The notes under the pieces are model-generated. The model did not search any database, had not been told where the DNA came from, and worked only from the letters and a program-made list of their open reading frames with translations. The translations under genes were made by a program, and so were the position numbers. A stretch of DNA of 64,000 nt from Microcoleus vaginatus PCC 9802 (GTDB taxonomy: Bacteria; Cyanobacteriota; Cyanobacteriia; Cyanobacteriales; Microcoleaceae): NCBI GenBank assembly GCA_022701275.1, contig CP031740.1:2987001-3051000 (forward strand), given 5' to 3'. Position 1 is the first letter of the stretch, and each line of letters opens with the position of its first letter. Positions 1 to 8,020 of the stretch are shown here, piece after piece.

Positions 1-318
1 GCAAAAAATGTTTTAGAAAGCCAGGTAGAACTCGAAGCAGAGTTTAAGAAGTTCGCCGAAGAATGGCGTGTCGAGACAGGGATGCTATCATTAGTTACAC
101 AGAAATCAATGCACCCGGCTTATCAGAGAATTATCGGCATGGGACAGCCAGTTATCCCCTTGATTTTGCGTGACCTCGAACAAAAGCCAGACCATTGGTT
201 TTGGGCGTTGAGGGCAATTACTGGTGACAATCCGGTAAAACCCGAACAGCGCGGCCGCATGAAGCAAATGGCCCTAGCGTGGATACAATGGGGAAAAGAA
301 CACGGTTATGAGTGGTAA
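1..318 (+). CDS. Hypothetical protein, 5' end outside window
   Basis: The frame is open from the first base, so the gene starts upstream; a methionine at base 82 is internal. About 105 residues are visible. They are alpha-helical in character, with a stretch (IPLILRDLE ... WFWALRAITG) that resembles a short HEAT-like repeat, and the protein ends in a tryptophan-rich tail. I do not recognise a named family. The stop codon (316-318) lies inside the next gene, which starts at 308. This 11-base overlap suggests translational coupling and a functional pair. The role is unknown. A two-gene toxin-antitoxin-like or effector-partner arrangement is possible but is inference only. Confidence 0.6.
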   Translation, partial: AKNVLESQVELEAEFKKFAEEWRVETGMLSLVTQKSMHPAYQRIIGMGQPVIPLILRDLEQKPDHWFWALRAITGDNPVKPEQRGRMKQMALAWIQWGKEHGYEW

Positions 319-757
319 GCTGGATTACCGAAAAATATTGAGATTTCCTAACTTAGAGCGTACTGAATATGAAGTAACAAGTGAAGAAACAGTAGATTAT
401 AATTGTTTTGCTTTCGCTGCTGGCGAAGAAGACTGTAGATGGGACCCGGTAGATCCTGATGGATACTGGCCCGATGGTGTGCCAAGAGAATTAACACTCG
501 ACGCTTTTATCAAGGCTTATCAAACTATTGGATATGAATGTTGCGATAATGGTGACCTTGAACCGGGCTTTGAAAAGATAGCAATATACACCTATAACGG
601 TGAGCCGCAGCACGTTGCGAGACAAGAAAACGATGGTATGTGGAAAAGTAAGTTAGGGGATTGGGAAGATATCAAACATGAATTAGAAGGGTTAGAAAAT
701 CCTCATTATTATGGGGTTGTTCCACAAGTTTTAAAGCGATCGACAACTCCGGTGTAA
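308..757 (+). CDS. Conserved hypothetical protein, papain/NlpC-like motif pattern (DUF7689-like)
   Basis: A 149-residue soluble protein. It has a conserved-looking N-terminal NCFAFAAG motif (Cys near residue 33) and a later PQHVARQ motif (His near residue 100), followed by MWKSKLG. A Cys early in a helix and a His on a later strand is the layout of NlpC/P60-papain-fold hydrolases. From memory it resembles cyanobacterial proteins annotated as DUF7689; this was not verified. No signal peptide is visible, so it should be cytoplasmic. It overlaps the preceding gene by 11 bases in another frame, which argues for co-expression. The enzymatic activity is inference from the Cys/His pattern. Confidence 0.65.
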   Translation: MSGKLDYRKILRFPNLERTEYEVTSEETVDYNCFAFAAGEEDCRWDPVDPDGYWPDGVPRELTLDAFIKAYQTIGYECCDNGDLEPGFEKIAIYTYNGEPQHVARQENDGMWKSKLGDWEDIKHELEGLENPHYYGVVPQVLKRSTTPV

Positions 758-864
758 ATTTTGCCACTGAAATTGTAAGCTGTGGGTGATCGCTTGTCAC
801 GTGGTTATCTGTCCCCTAAATATGGTTAGGGGGATGCAAGGTGCGATCGCGATGGCCCTAGAAG

Positions 865-893
865 TTGAGGTATAACGTGGGGCGTGTTATACT
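865..893 (+). promoter_or_regulatory. Sigma-70-type promoter with overlapping palindromic operator
   Basis: A -35 hexamer TTGAGG (865-870) is separated by exactly 17 bases from a -10 hexamer TATACT (888-893). A perfect 7-bp inverted repeat, GTATAAC (870-876) and GTTATAC (886-892), fills the spacer and covers the -10. This is the arrangement expected for a repressor site. The promoter points at the nuclease-STAND gene starting at 945, leaving a leader of about 45 bases. Confidence 0.5.
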
Positions 894-944
894 GAGTCAT
901 GGTTAGGCAAGGCAAAAGTAACCTCTAGGGGACGAATAACAAAA

Positions 945-3317
945 ATGACTGTAAATGAGCTTAAAATAAGATTTAAAGTAGTCATACCACCTGAATGGGA
1001 TAATCGTCAAAAAGGTAAGTTTTGGGAAGAAATATCAGCCCCTTTATTCCGTCGTCACAGATGGGAAGTGATTGAAAATATAGAGTTTCAAGGAATGCAG
1101 ACTGATATCTACGTCAAGCACTTAGATACTGGTAAAAGAGGATTAATTGAATGTAAATTCGAGAAAAACCCTATAGAGGCTCCTGCTATATATAAGTTAA
1201 TGGGTCAAGCTGATTCCGAAGAGGTTAAATATGCCTACTTACTCTCAACTTCTGATCTTAATCCAAAAGCAAAGGGAATTGTTGAGAAATATCATAAGAA
1301 ACAATATGATTTAGTGATTTGGAGTTCAGATATACTTGCTCAAGTATTTATGGATATATATAATATTAATCTCCCTGAAATAGATATAACCTCTACCAAT
1401 CGTGTTGAAGCCATTACATTATTAATAACGCATAAAAAAGACTTCTTTTGGGTTGCAGAAAAAATTGGAGACGATGGTTATCCATCTCATGCTATTATTT
1501 TTCCCATTCCCAAAAGAAGTGTTAACTCAGAAAACTGGCAAGAATATTTTTCCAGGTACAAGATTTTTTCGCAAAGTCTTGAAATCACAGTTTTTAATCA
1601 AACAGTAATTGAGCCTGAAGATAAATCAACTAACCAGTTGAGTTCAGAAATTGAAAAAGTAACAGTATCGAAAATTAATCAGGCTGATAGCTTTGATGAT
1701 TACCATCGTCCTAGCCGTCCAGAAGATTTCTTTGGACGTGCGGAAACTCAAAATGAGTTTTGGGATTTTCTCAAAAATGTAAGAGATAAAAAAACAGACT
1801 TAAGAGTTGTTTGTTTTCCGGGAAGTACGGGCATAGGTAAATCATCTTTAGTTCTTAAACTAGCATCAGACTGCAAAAGACAAGAATATAAAAATAATTT
1901 TATATACCATGTAGATGTTACGAGCAGCTACCTAGAGAAAGAAACTCTATATGTCATAGCTGTTATTAGAAAAGCATTACAAGAAGCTATTGATACTGGA
2001 TTTATTGATATTCCGAATCACCAAGTATTTATTGAAAGTTCGGAACCACCTTATTTCGATAGTAAATCAATTAAATTGGTAAGACAAAAACTGCAACAAG
2101 CAGATCAAGTTATCTTAAGATTTTTCGATCAATTTGAGGAAATTTTAACTAAAAATTCTCTGTCGTCTATTTACGAAATGTTTGAGAAAATAGCTTATGA
2201 AGTTGATTCTTATAAAGAGAACATAGTCTTAGGTTTTTGCTGGAGAACAGATGTTAATTTACCCGCAACACATCAAGCTTATCATACCTGGCACACTCTC
2301 AAAAAAGTCAGAAGAGATATTGATTTTAGTGATTTTAATAGACAAGAATCATCGAATTTATTAGATAGATTTGATCATTATTTAATTGAAAATCGTAAGG
2401 AATTACAGCCAAGGATAAAAAAGTGGTTATTGGATAATTGTCAAGATCAACCTTGGTTATTAAAAAGATTTTGCGGTGACATTTACAATCAAAATATTAA
2501 TAATCAATTTCAGCTTTATTCAGAACAGAAAAAAGTAATAACCAAGTTTGATATTAAAACAATTTTTGACAAAGATATCCAAAGAGCTACTGTCACTCAA
2601 TATCATCAGAGTTGTTTAATCTATATAGCTAACTGCTCTCCTGTTTCTAAGGTGGATGTGTGTAACAAGTTTAATGAAGATGTAATTGACAGCCTCTTAA
2701 AAAGCAAGCTAGTTATTGAAAATGGGCAAAATTACAAAATATACTGGGATATGTTTCGTGAGTATCTGTTGGAGGGTAAGCTACCTGAGATGATAATAAG
2801 CTATAAACCCAGAACAAAAATTTCAACTGTTTTAAAAATATTTAGGATGCTTGATGAATATGAAACAATATCAGACTTAGTAAGTGTATCGGGATATGAA
2901 TATGGCACTATTGAAAATGCTATTTATGATTTGCAAAACTTCTTTGCAGTAACAAAAGACCCGACCAGCAGTAAAATAATAGCATCACAGAGCTTTTTGC
3001 CAAAGTTAACAAATGAGGAAATAGCCGACAAACTAGGGGAAGAAGTCGAGGCTCATGTAGTTATCAAAAAAACCTATGAACAACTGAAGCCTGGTGAATC
3101 GATGTCGCTATATAAATTTCAAAAGTTGTTGTCTAATAGACAAACAACTGCAAAAGATTACGCCAGTAAAATGTTGTCATGGTTTTATTTTACTGGTTTG
3201 CTTGAAAAAAGACGTAACGATATAGTAAGACCAACTCATGCAAAGCAGGGAAAAGAAAAGGGGAAACTTTTAGATCAATCAGATTGGGTACAACCTAGCT
3301 TATTAGACTTGTTATAA
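945..3317 (+). CDS. Restriction-endonuclease-like STAND NTPase (candidate antiphage effector)
   Basis: A 790-residue protein with three visible parts. Residues 25-125 form a PD-(D/E)xK (Mrr-like) nuclease: Glu29-Glu30 in a helix, Asp54 (TDIY) and Glu69-Cys-Lys71 (ECK). Residues 258-600 are a STAND/AAA-type NTPase with an FFGRAE entry motif (262-267), Walker A GSTGIGKS (293-300) and a Walker B-like LRFFDQFEE (Asp395). Residues 600-790 look like winged-helix segments. There is no long C-terminal TPR or WD sensor array, so it is shorter than most Avs-type proteins. It has a low-GC, HIP1-free body compared with its neighbours, which suggests transfer. It stands alone behind its own promoter. A DNA-degrading immune effector is the most likely role, by analogy with Avs and related nuclease-STAND proteins. 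Confidence 0.85.
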   Translation: MTVNELKIRFKVVIPPEWDNRQKGKFWEEISAPLFRRHRWEVIENIEFQGMQTDIYVKHLDTGKRGLIECKFEKNPIEAPAIYKLMGQADSEEVKYAYLLSTSDLNPKAKGIVEKYHKKQYDLVIWSSDILAQVFMDIYNINLPEIDITSTNRVEAITLLITHKKDFFWVAEKIGDDGYPSHAIIFPIPKRSVNSENWQEYFSRYKIFSQSLEITVFNQTVIEPEDKSTNQLSSEIEKVTVSKINQADSFDDYHRPSRPEDFFGRAETQNEFWDFLKNVRDKKTDLRVVCFPGSTGIGKSSLVLKLASDCKRQEYKNNFIYHVDVTSSYLEKETLYVIAVIRKALQEAIDTGFIDIPNHQVFIESSEPPYFDSKSIKLVRQKLQQADQVILRFFDQFEEILTKNSLSSIYEMFEKIAYEVDSYKENIVLGFCWRTDVNLPATHQAYHTWHTLKKVRRDIDFSDFNRQESSNLLDRFDHYLIENRKELQPRIKKWLLDNCQDQPWLLKRFCGDIYNQNINNQFQLYSEQKKVITKFDIKTIFDKDIQRATVTQYHQSCLIYIANCSPVSKVDVCNKFNEDVIDSLLKSKLVIENGQNYKIYWDMFREYLLEGKLPEMIISYKPRTKISTVLKIFRMLDEYETISDLVSVSGYEYGTIENAIYDLQNFFAVTKDPTSSKIIASQSFLPKLTNEEIADKLGEEVEAHVVIKKTYEQLKPGESMSLYKFQKLLSNRQTTAKDYASKMLSWFYFTGLLEKRRNDIVRPTHAKQGKEKGKLLDQSDWVQPSLLDLL

Positions 3318-3740
3318 TCACAAAGTTATATTTGCTAGGGAATTAGTAATTGACTGTCCAGCACAAAAAGGGCATTTTTTTCCTTTAGTCCTATTAGCAG
3401 GAGAAACATCCCACTCATGCTCAGGATAATTGGAACATTGCCACCAAACTTTTTTTCCAGAATGCTTTGTCACTTGATCTGGAGTAAGATTTTCATTCTT
3501 AGTCGGATGCCATTCTTGAGCAAGTTTAGGGTAAAGACTTGCTAGGGAATTAGTTACTGAAGGCTTCTGTCCGTTACAAAAAGGGCATCCTTGACTTGAG
3601 TTAGTTCTTTTACCAGGCGATGTATCCCATTCATGATCAGACCCTTCGGGACATTTCCACCAAACTTTCTTGTGTTAGCCTGCCGAAACTTGGTCTGGAG
3701 TGCGTCCACCATTTTTTGTGGGATGCCATTGCGCTGCTAG
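3318..3740 (-). pseudogene. Decayed treble-clef zinc-ribbon repeat protein (DUF4379/PF14311-like)
   Basis: Read on the minus strand, this stretch encodes two and a half copies of a repeat of the form W(H)PTKN ... TPDQV ... KKVWWKC ... HEWD ... CPFC. This is the treble-clef zinc-finger repeat found in proteins linked to Mrr/Vsr-like nucleases. The frame runs to a TGA at 3318-3320, but one TAA interrupts it near 3676, exactly between TPDQVSAG and HKKVWWKC where other repeat copies have a sense codon. A second stop lies upstream at 3741-3743, and there is no start codon with a ribosome site. The gene is therefore truncated and broken. It converges on the nuclease-STAND gene with no gap between the stop codons. 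Confidence 0.65.
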
Positions 3741-4123
3741 TTAGAGTATTACCATTAACAACGCACAACAATGCTTTTTATTCAGGAGAGCTATGGTATG
3801 CTTTTTATGGATGGATAGATGCTCCTATATAGGAAGAATTTAGATGGGATATGGTTAACGATGTAGTAAAAATGCGTCATCAGGGACGATTTAGACAGGA
3901 GACCAAGTTAGATGCGGTGGTCGTATCATTTTCTAGAGATACGATAATCCTAGAAAATCCTTACAGTCGAAAACCTATTAAACCTTGGTTATGGAAAAGG
4001 CTAGTTGTTCTACCTAGGTTTAATTTTGAGATGTCATATACCAATTGGCCGGCGGTGAATTTAAGACAAAGAATAGAGCTAGAACAAGAAAAGTTAATAG
4101 CGTTATCATCTATAGCTTTATAA
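3740..4123 (+). pseudogene. Broken hypothetical reading frame
   Basis: From about 3740 the plus strand reads as plausible protein (FYSGELWYAFYGWIDAPI), then hits one TAG at 3830-3832, and continues in the same frame through EEFRWDMVNDVVKMRHQGRF to a TAA ending at 4123. The downstream part alone has an ATG at 3851 and would give 90 residues. The match in style on both sides of the stop suggests a single gene with a nonsense mutation. I do not recognise the family. A short functional protein from 3851 cannot be excluded. Confidence 0.35.
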
Positions 4124-4232
4124 GCAAGCGTAAGCTTCCATTCCTGCTGCTTTCCAATCTTCATTAAAATTCACCCAACAAGTCTAATCTATCACCACAG
4201 ACAAATAATGTGGCGATCGACAAATAAATTAA

Positions 4233-4302
<70 letters not shown>

Positions 4303-4372
4303 GTCACGCCTGAAATTTGACGTTTTCTTATAGTACACCAAATCTCGATTATTTCAACATAGTTGTCAAAAA

Positions 4373-4408
4373 TTTCGTGAAACGAAGCTATCGCGTAGGG
4401 AATCGCCC
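4373..4408. repeat. Dispersed palindromic repeat (GGCGATTCCCTACG type)
   Basis: The reverse complement reads GGCGATTCCCTACGCGATAG followed by CTTCG, closely matching 38929-38956. It lies just upstream of the phosphodiesterase gene. It argues against the longer upstream extension of that reading frame being translated. Confidence 0.45.
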
Positions 4409-4478
4409 TTTTTTCCCATATCCCCAAAACCCATCCGAGGCTATTCTAGAACTACATCGATCGCCCGCAACACCAGCC

Positions 4479-5258
4479 ATGACACCAGTTTCTCCCCTAC
4501 TCGTCGCCCAAATCACCGACACTCACTTGTTTGCAGAGATCGATCGAGAATGGAAAGGCCTCTCAACAACCCGCACCCTCCAAGCAGTTCTCGATCGCTT
4601 GCAACAGATACAGCCGCCGCCCAACTTACTCCTACTCACAGGCGACTTGTCCCAAGACGAAACACCCGAATCCTACCAGCGCCTCGTCTCCCTCATCGCC
4701 CCCCTCGGAATACCCGCCTACTGGATACCTGGGAACCACGACAACATCCCAGTCATGGCAGAAATCTTAAATCAGCCGCCTCTTTCCCCAGAAAAATCAT
4801 GGATGCTAGGAAACTGGCAATTTCTATTACTTTCGAGTGTGGAAGCGGGATGCGACGGCGGGCGGCTTTCCCCAGAAAGCTTGCATTGGCTCGACTCTCA
4901 ACTGCAACAAACCGGCGATCGACCTGTTATCATTGCCTTGCACCATCACCCGCTGCCGATCGACTGTGAAATCATGGATGGAATGATGCTGCACAATGCC
5001 GATGAATTTTTCGCAATTGTCGATCGATATCCTCAAATCAAAATCGTTCTTTGTGGTCACATTCACCAAGAATTTCAACAACAGCGGGGTTCAGTTACCT
5101 ACTTGGGGACACCCAGCACCTGCATCCAACTTTTACCCAAAAGCCATCCGATTATAGTTGACGAAATCCCGCCGGGATTTAGATTGCTTGAATTGGCGAT
5201 CGACGGTACTTGGAACACAAGAGTTGAGCGAGTGACCGAAGCATCGCCACCCTGTTAA
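4479..5258 (+). CDS. cpdA: Metallophosphoesterase, CpdA/Icc-type 3',5'-cyclic-nucleotide phosphodiesterase
   Basis: A 259-residue calcineurin-like phosphoesterase. All metal-ligand blocks are present in order: DTH (ITDTHLF), GD (LTGDLSQDE), GNHD (PGNHDNIP), the late histidine (ALHHHPLP) and GHIH (CGHIHQEF). This is the class III cyclic-nucleotide phosphodiesterase pattern. The frame is open back to 4317, but I chose ATG 4479: the upstream 54 codons run through a dispersed repeat and homologues begin near the PLLVAQITDTH motif. The likely job is hydrolysis of cAMP in the cytoplasm. Other phosphodiester substrates are possible for this family. It stands alone after tRNA-Cys. Confidence 0.85.
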   Translation: MTPVSPLLVAQITDTHLFAEIDREWKGLSTTRTLQAVLDRLQQIQPPPNLLLLTGDLSQDETPESYQRLVSLIAPLGIPAYWIPGNHDNIPVMAEILNQPPLSPEKSWMLGNWQFLLLSSVEAGCDGGRLSPESLHWLDSQLQQTGDRPVIIALHHHPLPIDCEIMDGMMLHNADEFFAIVDRYPQIKIVLCGHIHQEFQQQRGSVTYLGTPSTCIQLLPKSHPIIVDEIPPGFRLLELAIDGTWNTRVERVTEASPPC

Positions 5259-5446
5259 TAATTTTCGATAGCCTAAAAATTTATATCAAATTTACATTTT
5301 TTTGTCAATCCATCAACAGATAGATTGTTGTGAGCAACCCCATCTATTATGATAATTATTGGCTATAGATTGCAGGCATAGCTAGAGCGATCGGCAACCA
5401 ACAAAAATATATCTAGCAACATTACAAAACAGGAAAAACTAAATAT

Positions 5447-6925
5447 ATGTCTGAACTAAATGGCGTGATGATGCAGTATTTCCACTGGTACAGCCCCGCT
5501 GACGGGAACCTGTGGAATCAGCTAGCGGAATCTGCAAAAGATTTAGCCAAAATAGGCATTACATCCCTTTGGTTGCCACCCGCCTATAAAGGAACAGACG
5601 GCGCTGAGGAGGTAGGTTACAGCGTCTACGACTTATTCGATTTAGGCGAATTCGACCAAAAAGGGTCGGTACCCACGAAATACGGGACAAAAGATGAGTA
5701 TTTGCGCGCGATTAAAGCTGCACAAGATGCAGGAATTCGGATTTATGCCGATGTTGTCTTCAACCACAAATTAGGTGCCGATGCAGAAGAAGAAGTCGAA
5801 GCTACACCCTTCCATCCCGAAGACCGCAATGCCCCAGTAGGCGAATATCAAAAAATCAAAGCTTGGACGCATTTTACCTTCCCCGGCCGCGACAAAAAAT
5901 ATTCCAGCCTGGAGTGGCATTGGTGGCATTTTGACGCCATTGATTACAACATTTACAACACAGAAACCCATGCCGTTTACCTGCTAAAAGGCAAAGAATT
6001 CGATCAAGGAGTAGACTTAGAAAAAGGTAATTTTGACTACCTCATGGGTTGCGATTTAGATATGGACAACCCAGAAGTCACGGGCGAATTAAAATACTGG
6101 GGTGAGTGGTATATCGATACAACAAACGTTGACGGCTTTCGCTTCGATGCCGTCAAACACGTATCAGCAAAATTTTTCCAAGAATGGTTGGAACACGTCC
6201 GCCACTATGCCCAACGCGACCTATTTGCCGTCGGCGAATATTGGTCTTACGAAGTGGAAGCTTTGCACTACTTCATCGAAGCAACGGAGGGTAAAGTCTC
6301 CTTATTTGATGCACCCCTCCACTACAACTTCCACGCTGCTAGCAAAGCCGGTAATAGCTACGATTTGCGAACAATTTTTGATAACACCCTCGTCCAACAG
6401 CAACCAGCCCTCGCCGTTACCTTGGTTGACAACCATGATTCCCAACCCTTACAATCCCTAGAATCAGTTGTCGAGCCTTGGTTTAAACCCCTTGCCTACG
6501 CTTTAATCCTGCTGCGGCGCGAAGGATATCCGTGCATTTTTTACCCGGATTATTACGGCGCTAACTATAAGGATAAAGCAAATGATGGCAATGAATACGA
6601 GATTTGGTTAGACCAACATCAGTTTATGGTAGATAAATTCTTGTTAGCGCGCCAAACTTATTCCTACGGCAATCAGTACGATTATTTCGACCACCCCAAC
6701 ACTATTGGCTGGACGCGACTTGGAAATGAAGAACATCCAGGCGGCATGGCTGTGGTACTCAGTAACGGAGGCGATGGCACTAAGTTTATGGAAGTCGGAC
6801 AGCCGAATCGAACTTATATTGACATCACCGAACACATCCAAGAACCCATCACGACGAATGAGGATGGTTGGGCTGATTTTAGGTGTAACGCCGGTTCAGT
6901 CTCTGTCTGGGTTCCGCAGCCGTAA
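5447..6925 (+). CDS. Cytoplasmic alpha-amylase, GH13 subfamily 5 type
   Basis: A 492-residue GH13 enzyme beginning NGVMMQYFHWY, typical of Bacillus-like alpha-amylases and their cytoplasmic relatives. The four conserved regions are visible: DVVFNHK, GFRFDAVKHV (nucleophile Asp), GEYW (acid/base Glu) and VDNHDSQ. The C-terminal beta-domain ends VSVWVPQ. No signal peptide is present, so it should act on intracellular alpha-glucans, i.e. glycogen breakdown or maltodextrin turnover. Length is normal for the subfamily. It is transcribed alone, with hairpin terminators directly downstream. Confidence 0.93.
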   Translation: MSELNGVMMQYFHWYSPADGNLWNQLAESAKDLAKIGITSLWLPPAYKGTDGAEEVGYSVYDLFDLGEFDQKGSVPTKYGTKDEYLRAIKAAQDAGIRIYADVVFNHKLGADAEEEVEATPFHPEDRNAPVGEYQKIKAWTHFTFPGRDKKYSSLEWHWWHFDAIDYNIYNTETHAVYLLKGKEFDQGVDLEKGNFDYLMGCDLDMDNPEVTGELKYWGEWYIDTTNVDGFRFDAVKHVSAKFFQEWLEHVRHYAQRDLFAVGEYWSYEVEALHYFIEATEGKVSLFDAPLHYNFHAASKAGNSYDLRTIFDNTLVQQQPALAVTLVDNHDSQPLQSLESVVEPWFKPLAYALILLRREGYPCIFYPDYYGANYKDKANDGNEYEIWLDQHQFMVDKFLLARQTYSYGNQYDYFDHPNTIGWTRLGNEEHPGGMAVVLSNGGDGTKFMEVGQPNRTYIDITEHIQEPITTNEDGWADFRCNAGSVSVWVPQP

Positions 6926-6940
6926 GGACTGTGTTAACAG

Positions 6941-6978
6941 CAAAAAGTAAAAAGCAAGATATGTTTTTACTTTTTGCT
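6941..6978. terminator. Hairpin terminator after amylase
   Basis: A long inverted repeat GCAAAAAGTAAAAA ... TTTTTACTTTTTGC surrounds a 10-base loop. Its A/T-rich arms can act as a terminator in either direction. Confidence 0.55.
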
Positions 6979-7014
6979 TTCATATTTTTGATAACTAAAA
7001 TCTATCTATAGTTA

Positions 7015-7046
7015 GGACTAAAGCTCTCTCTTTAGTCCTATTTTTA
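7015..7046 (+). terminator. Second hairpin with T-run
   Basis: AGGACTAAAG (7015-7024) pairs with CTTTAGTCCT (7031-7040) and is followed by ATTTTTA. It is a compact intrinsic terminator shape between the amylase and SDR genes. Confidence 0.5.
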
Positions 7047-7090
7047 GGATGTGCGATCGTGTATAATGTTATTTTACATAAAAAATAATT

Positions 7091-7867
7091 ATGAAACTTT
7101 CAGAAAAAGTTGCCGTTATTACTGGCGGTGGGTCGGGAATTGGTCGTGCAGCAGCAATTTTAATGGCTAAGGAAGGCGCAAAAGTTGCTGTTATCAATCG
7201 CACTTTAGAAACCGGGCAAGAAACCGTCCGCCAGTTGGTCGATGAAGGAGGCTGCGGGCTAGCTATTGCAGCAGATGTGGCCGATTCTATGCAAATGCAA
7301 CAGGCATTTCAAACCATTTTTGATGAATATCAAAGAATTGATATTGTGTTGGCAAATGCAGGTATTAACGGTGTATGGTCGCCCATAGAAGAGATAGAAC
7401 CCGAAGAGTGGGACAAGACAATTAATACCAACCTCAGAGGAACATTTTTGACTGTTAAGTATGCTGTTCCTTATCTGAAAAAACAAGGAGGTTCCATCGT
7501 CATTACATCGTCGATTAATGGCACCAGAAGTTTCAAGAAAGTTGGCGCCACAGCTTACGCTTCCACCAAAGCGGCCCAAGTAGCTTTAGCGAAAATGCTG
7601 GCGCTAGAACTTGCTCCCAGCCAAATCAGAGTCAATGTTATATGTCCGGGCGCGGTGGAGACTTCCATTGACGAAAGCACAGTTAAGCGCCATCTTGATG
7701 ACATTCCACTCGAGCCTGATTCCCTTCAAGACCTGATTCCTTTGACGAATAATACCCCCGGTTCTAGCGAACAAATCGCCCAATTAGTTTTATTTCTGGT
7801 ATCAGATGCGTCCAGCTTTATCACAGGTACTGAAGTCTGGATTGATGGTGGCGGTTCTTTGATTTAA
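7091..7867 (+). CDS. SDR family NAD(P)-dependent oxidoreductase
   Basis: A 258-residue classical short-chain dehydrogenase. It has the cofactor motif TGGGSGIG (residues 11-18), a NAG block (ANAGING), the catalytic Ser in VITSSING, Tyr-x-x-x-Lys (YASTK) and a C-terminal TGTEVWIDGG signature close to FabG and related dehydrogenases. After Gly-rich motif strand 2 there is a basic INRT, which hints at NADP preference but does not prove it. The substrate cannot be told from sequence. It is a single gene with short flanks and no clear operon partner. FabG proper is less likely because of the divergent central region around PIEEIEPEEWDKTI. Confidence 0.9.
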   Translation: MKLSEKVAVITGGGSGIGRAAAILMAKEGAKVAVINRTLETGQETVRQLVDEGGCGLAIAADVADSMQMQQAFQTIFDEYQRIDIVLANAGINGVWSPIEEIEPEEWDKTINTNLRGTFLTVKYAVPYLKKQGGSIVITSSINGTRSFKKVGATAYASTKAAQVALAKMLALELAPSQIRVNVICPGAVETSIDESTVKRHLDDIPLEPDSLQDLIPLTNNTPGSSEQIAQLVLFLVSDASSFITGTEVWIDGGGSLI

Positions 7868-7987
7868 AATCTCTATAGCAGCAATTTAAAGAATGTTGCT
7901 ACCAATTACCCATTACCCATAATTAATGACTGAATATCAAGCAATTTGGTCACAAGCCCCCGGATTTATCAGTAGGCTCAATTCTTC

Positions 7988-8020
7988 AATCTAAAATCTA
8001 AAATCTAAAATCTAAAATCG
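7988..8020. repeat. Heptamer tandem repeat (AATCTAA-type STRR)
   Basis: Four to five tandem units of AATCTAA lie at the 3' end of cofG. The stop codon of cofG (TAG on the minus strand, 8012-8014) and its last residues are encoded inside this repeat. The same heptamer recurs at 50268-50342. Confidence 0.65.
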
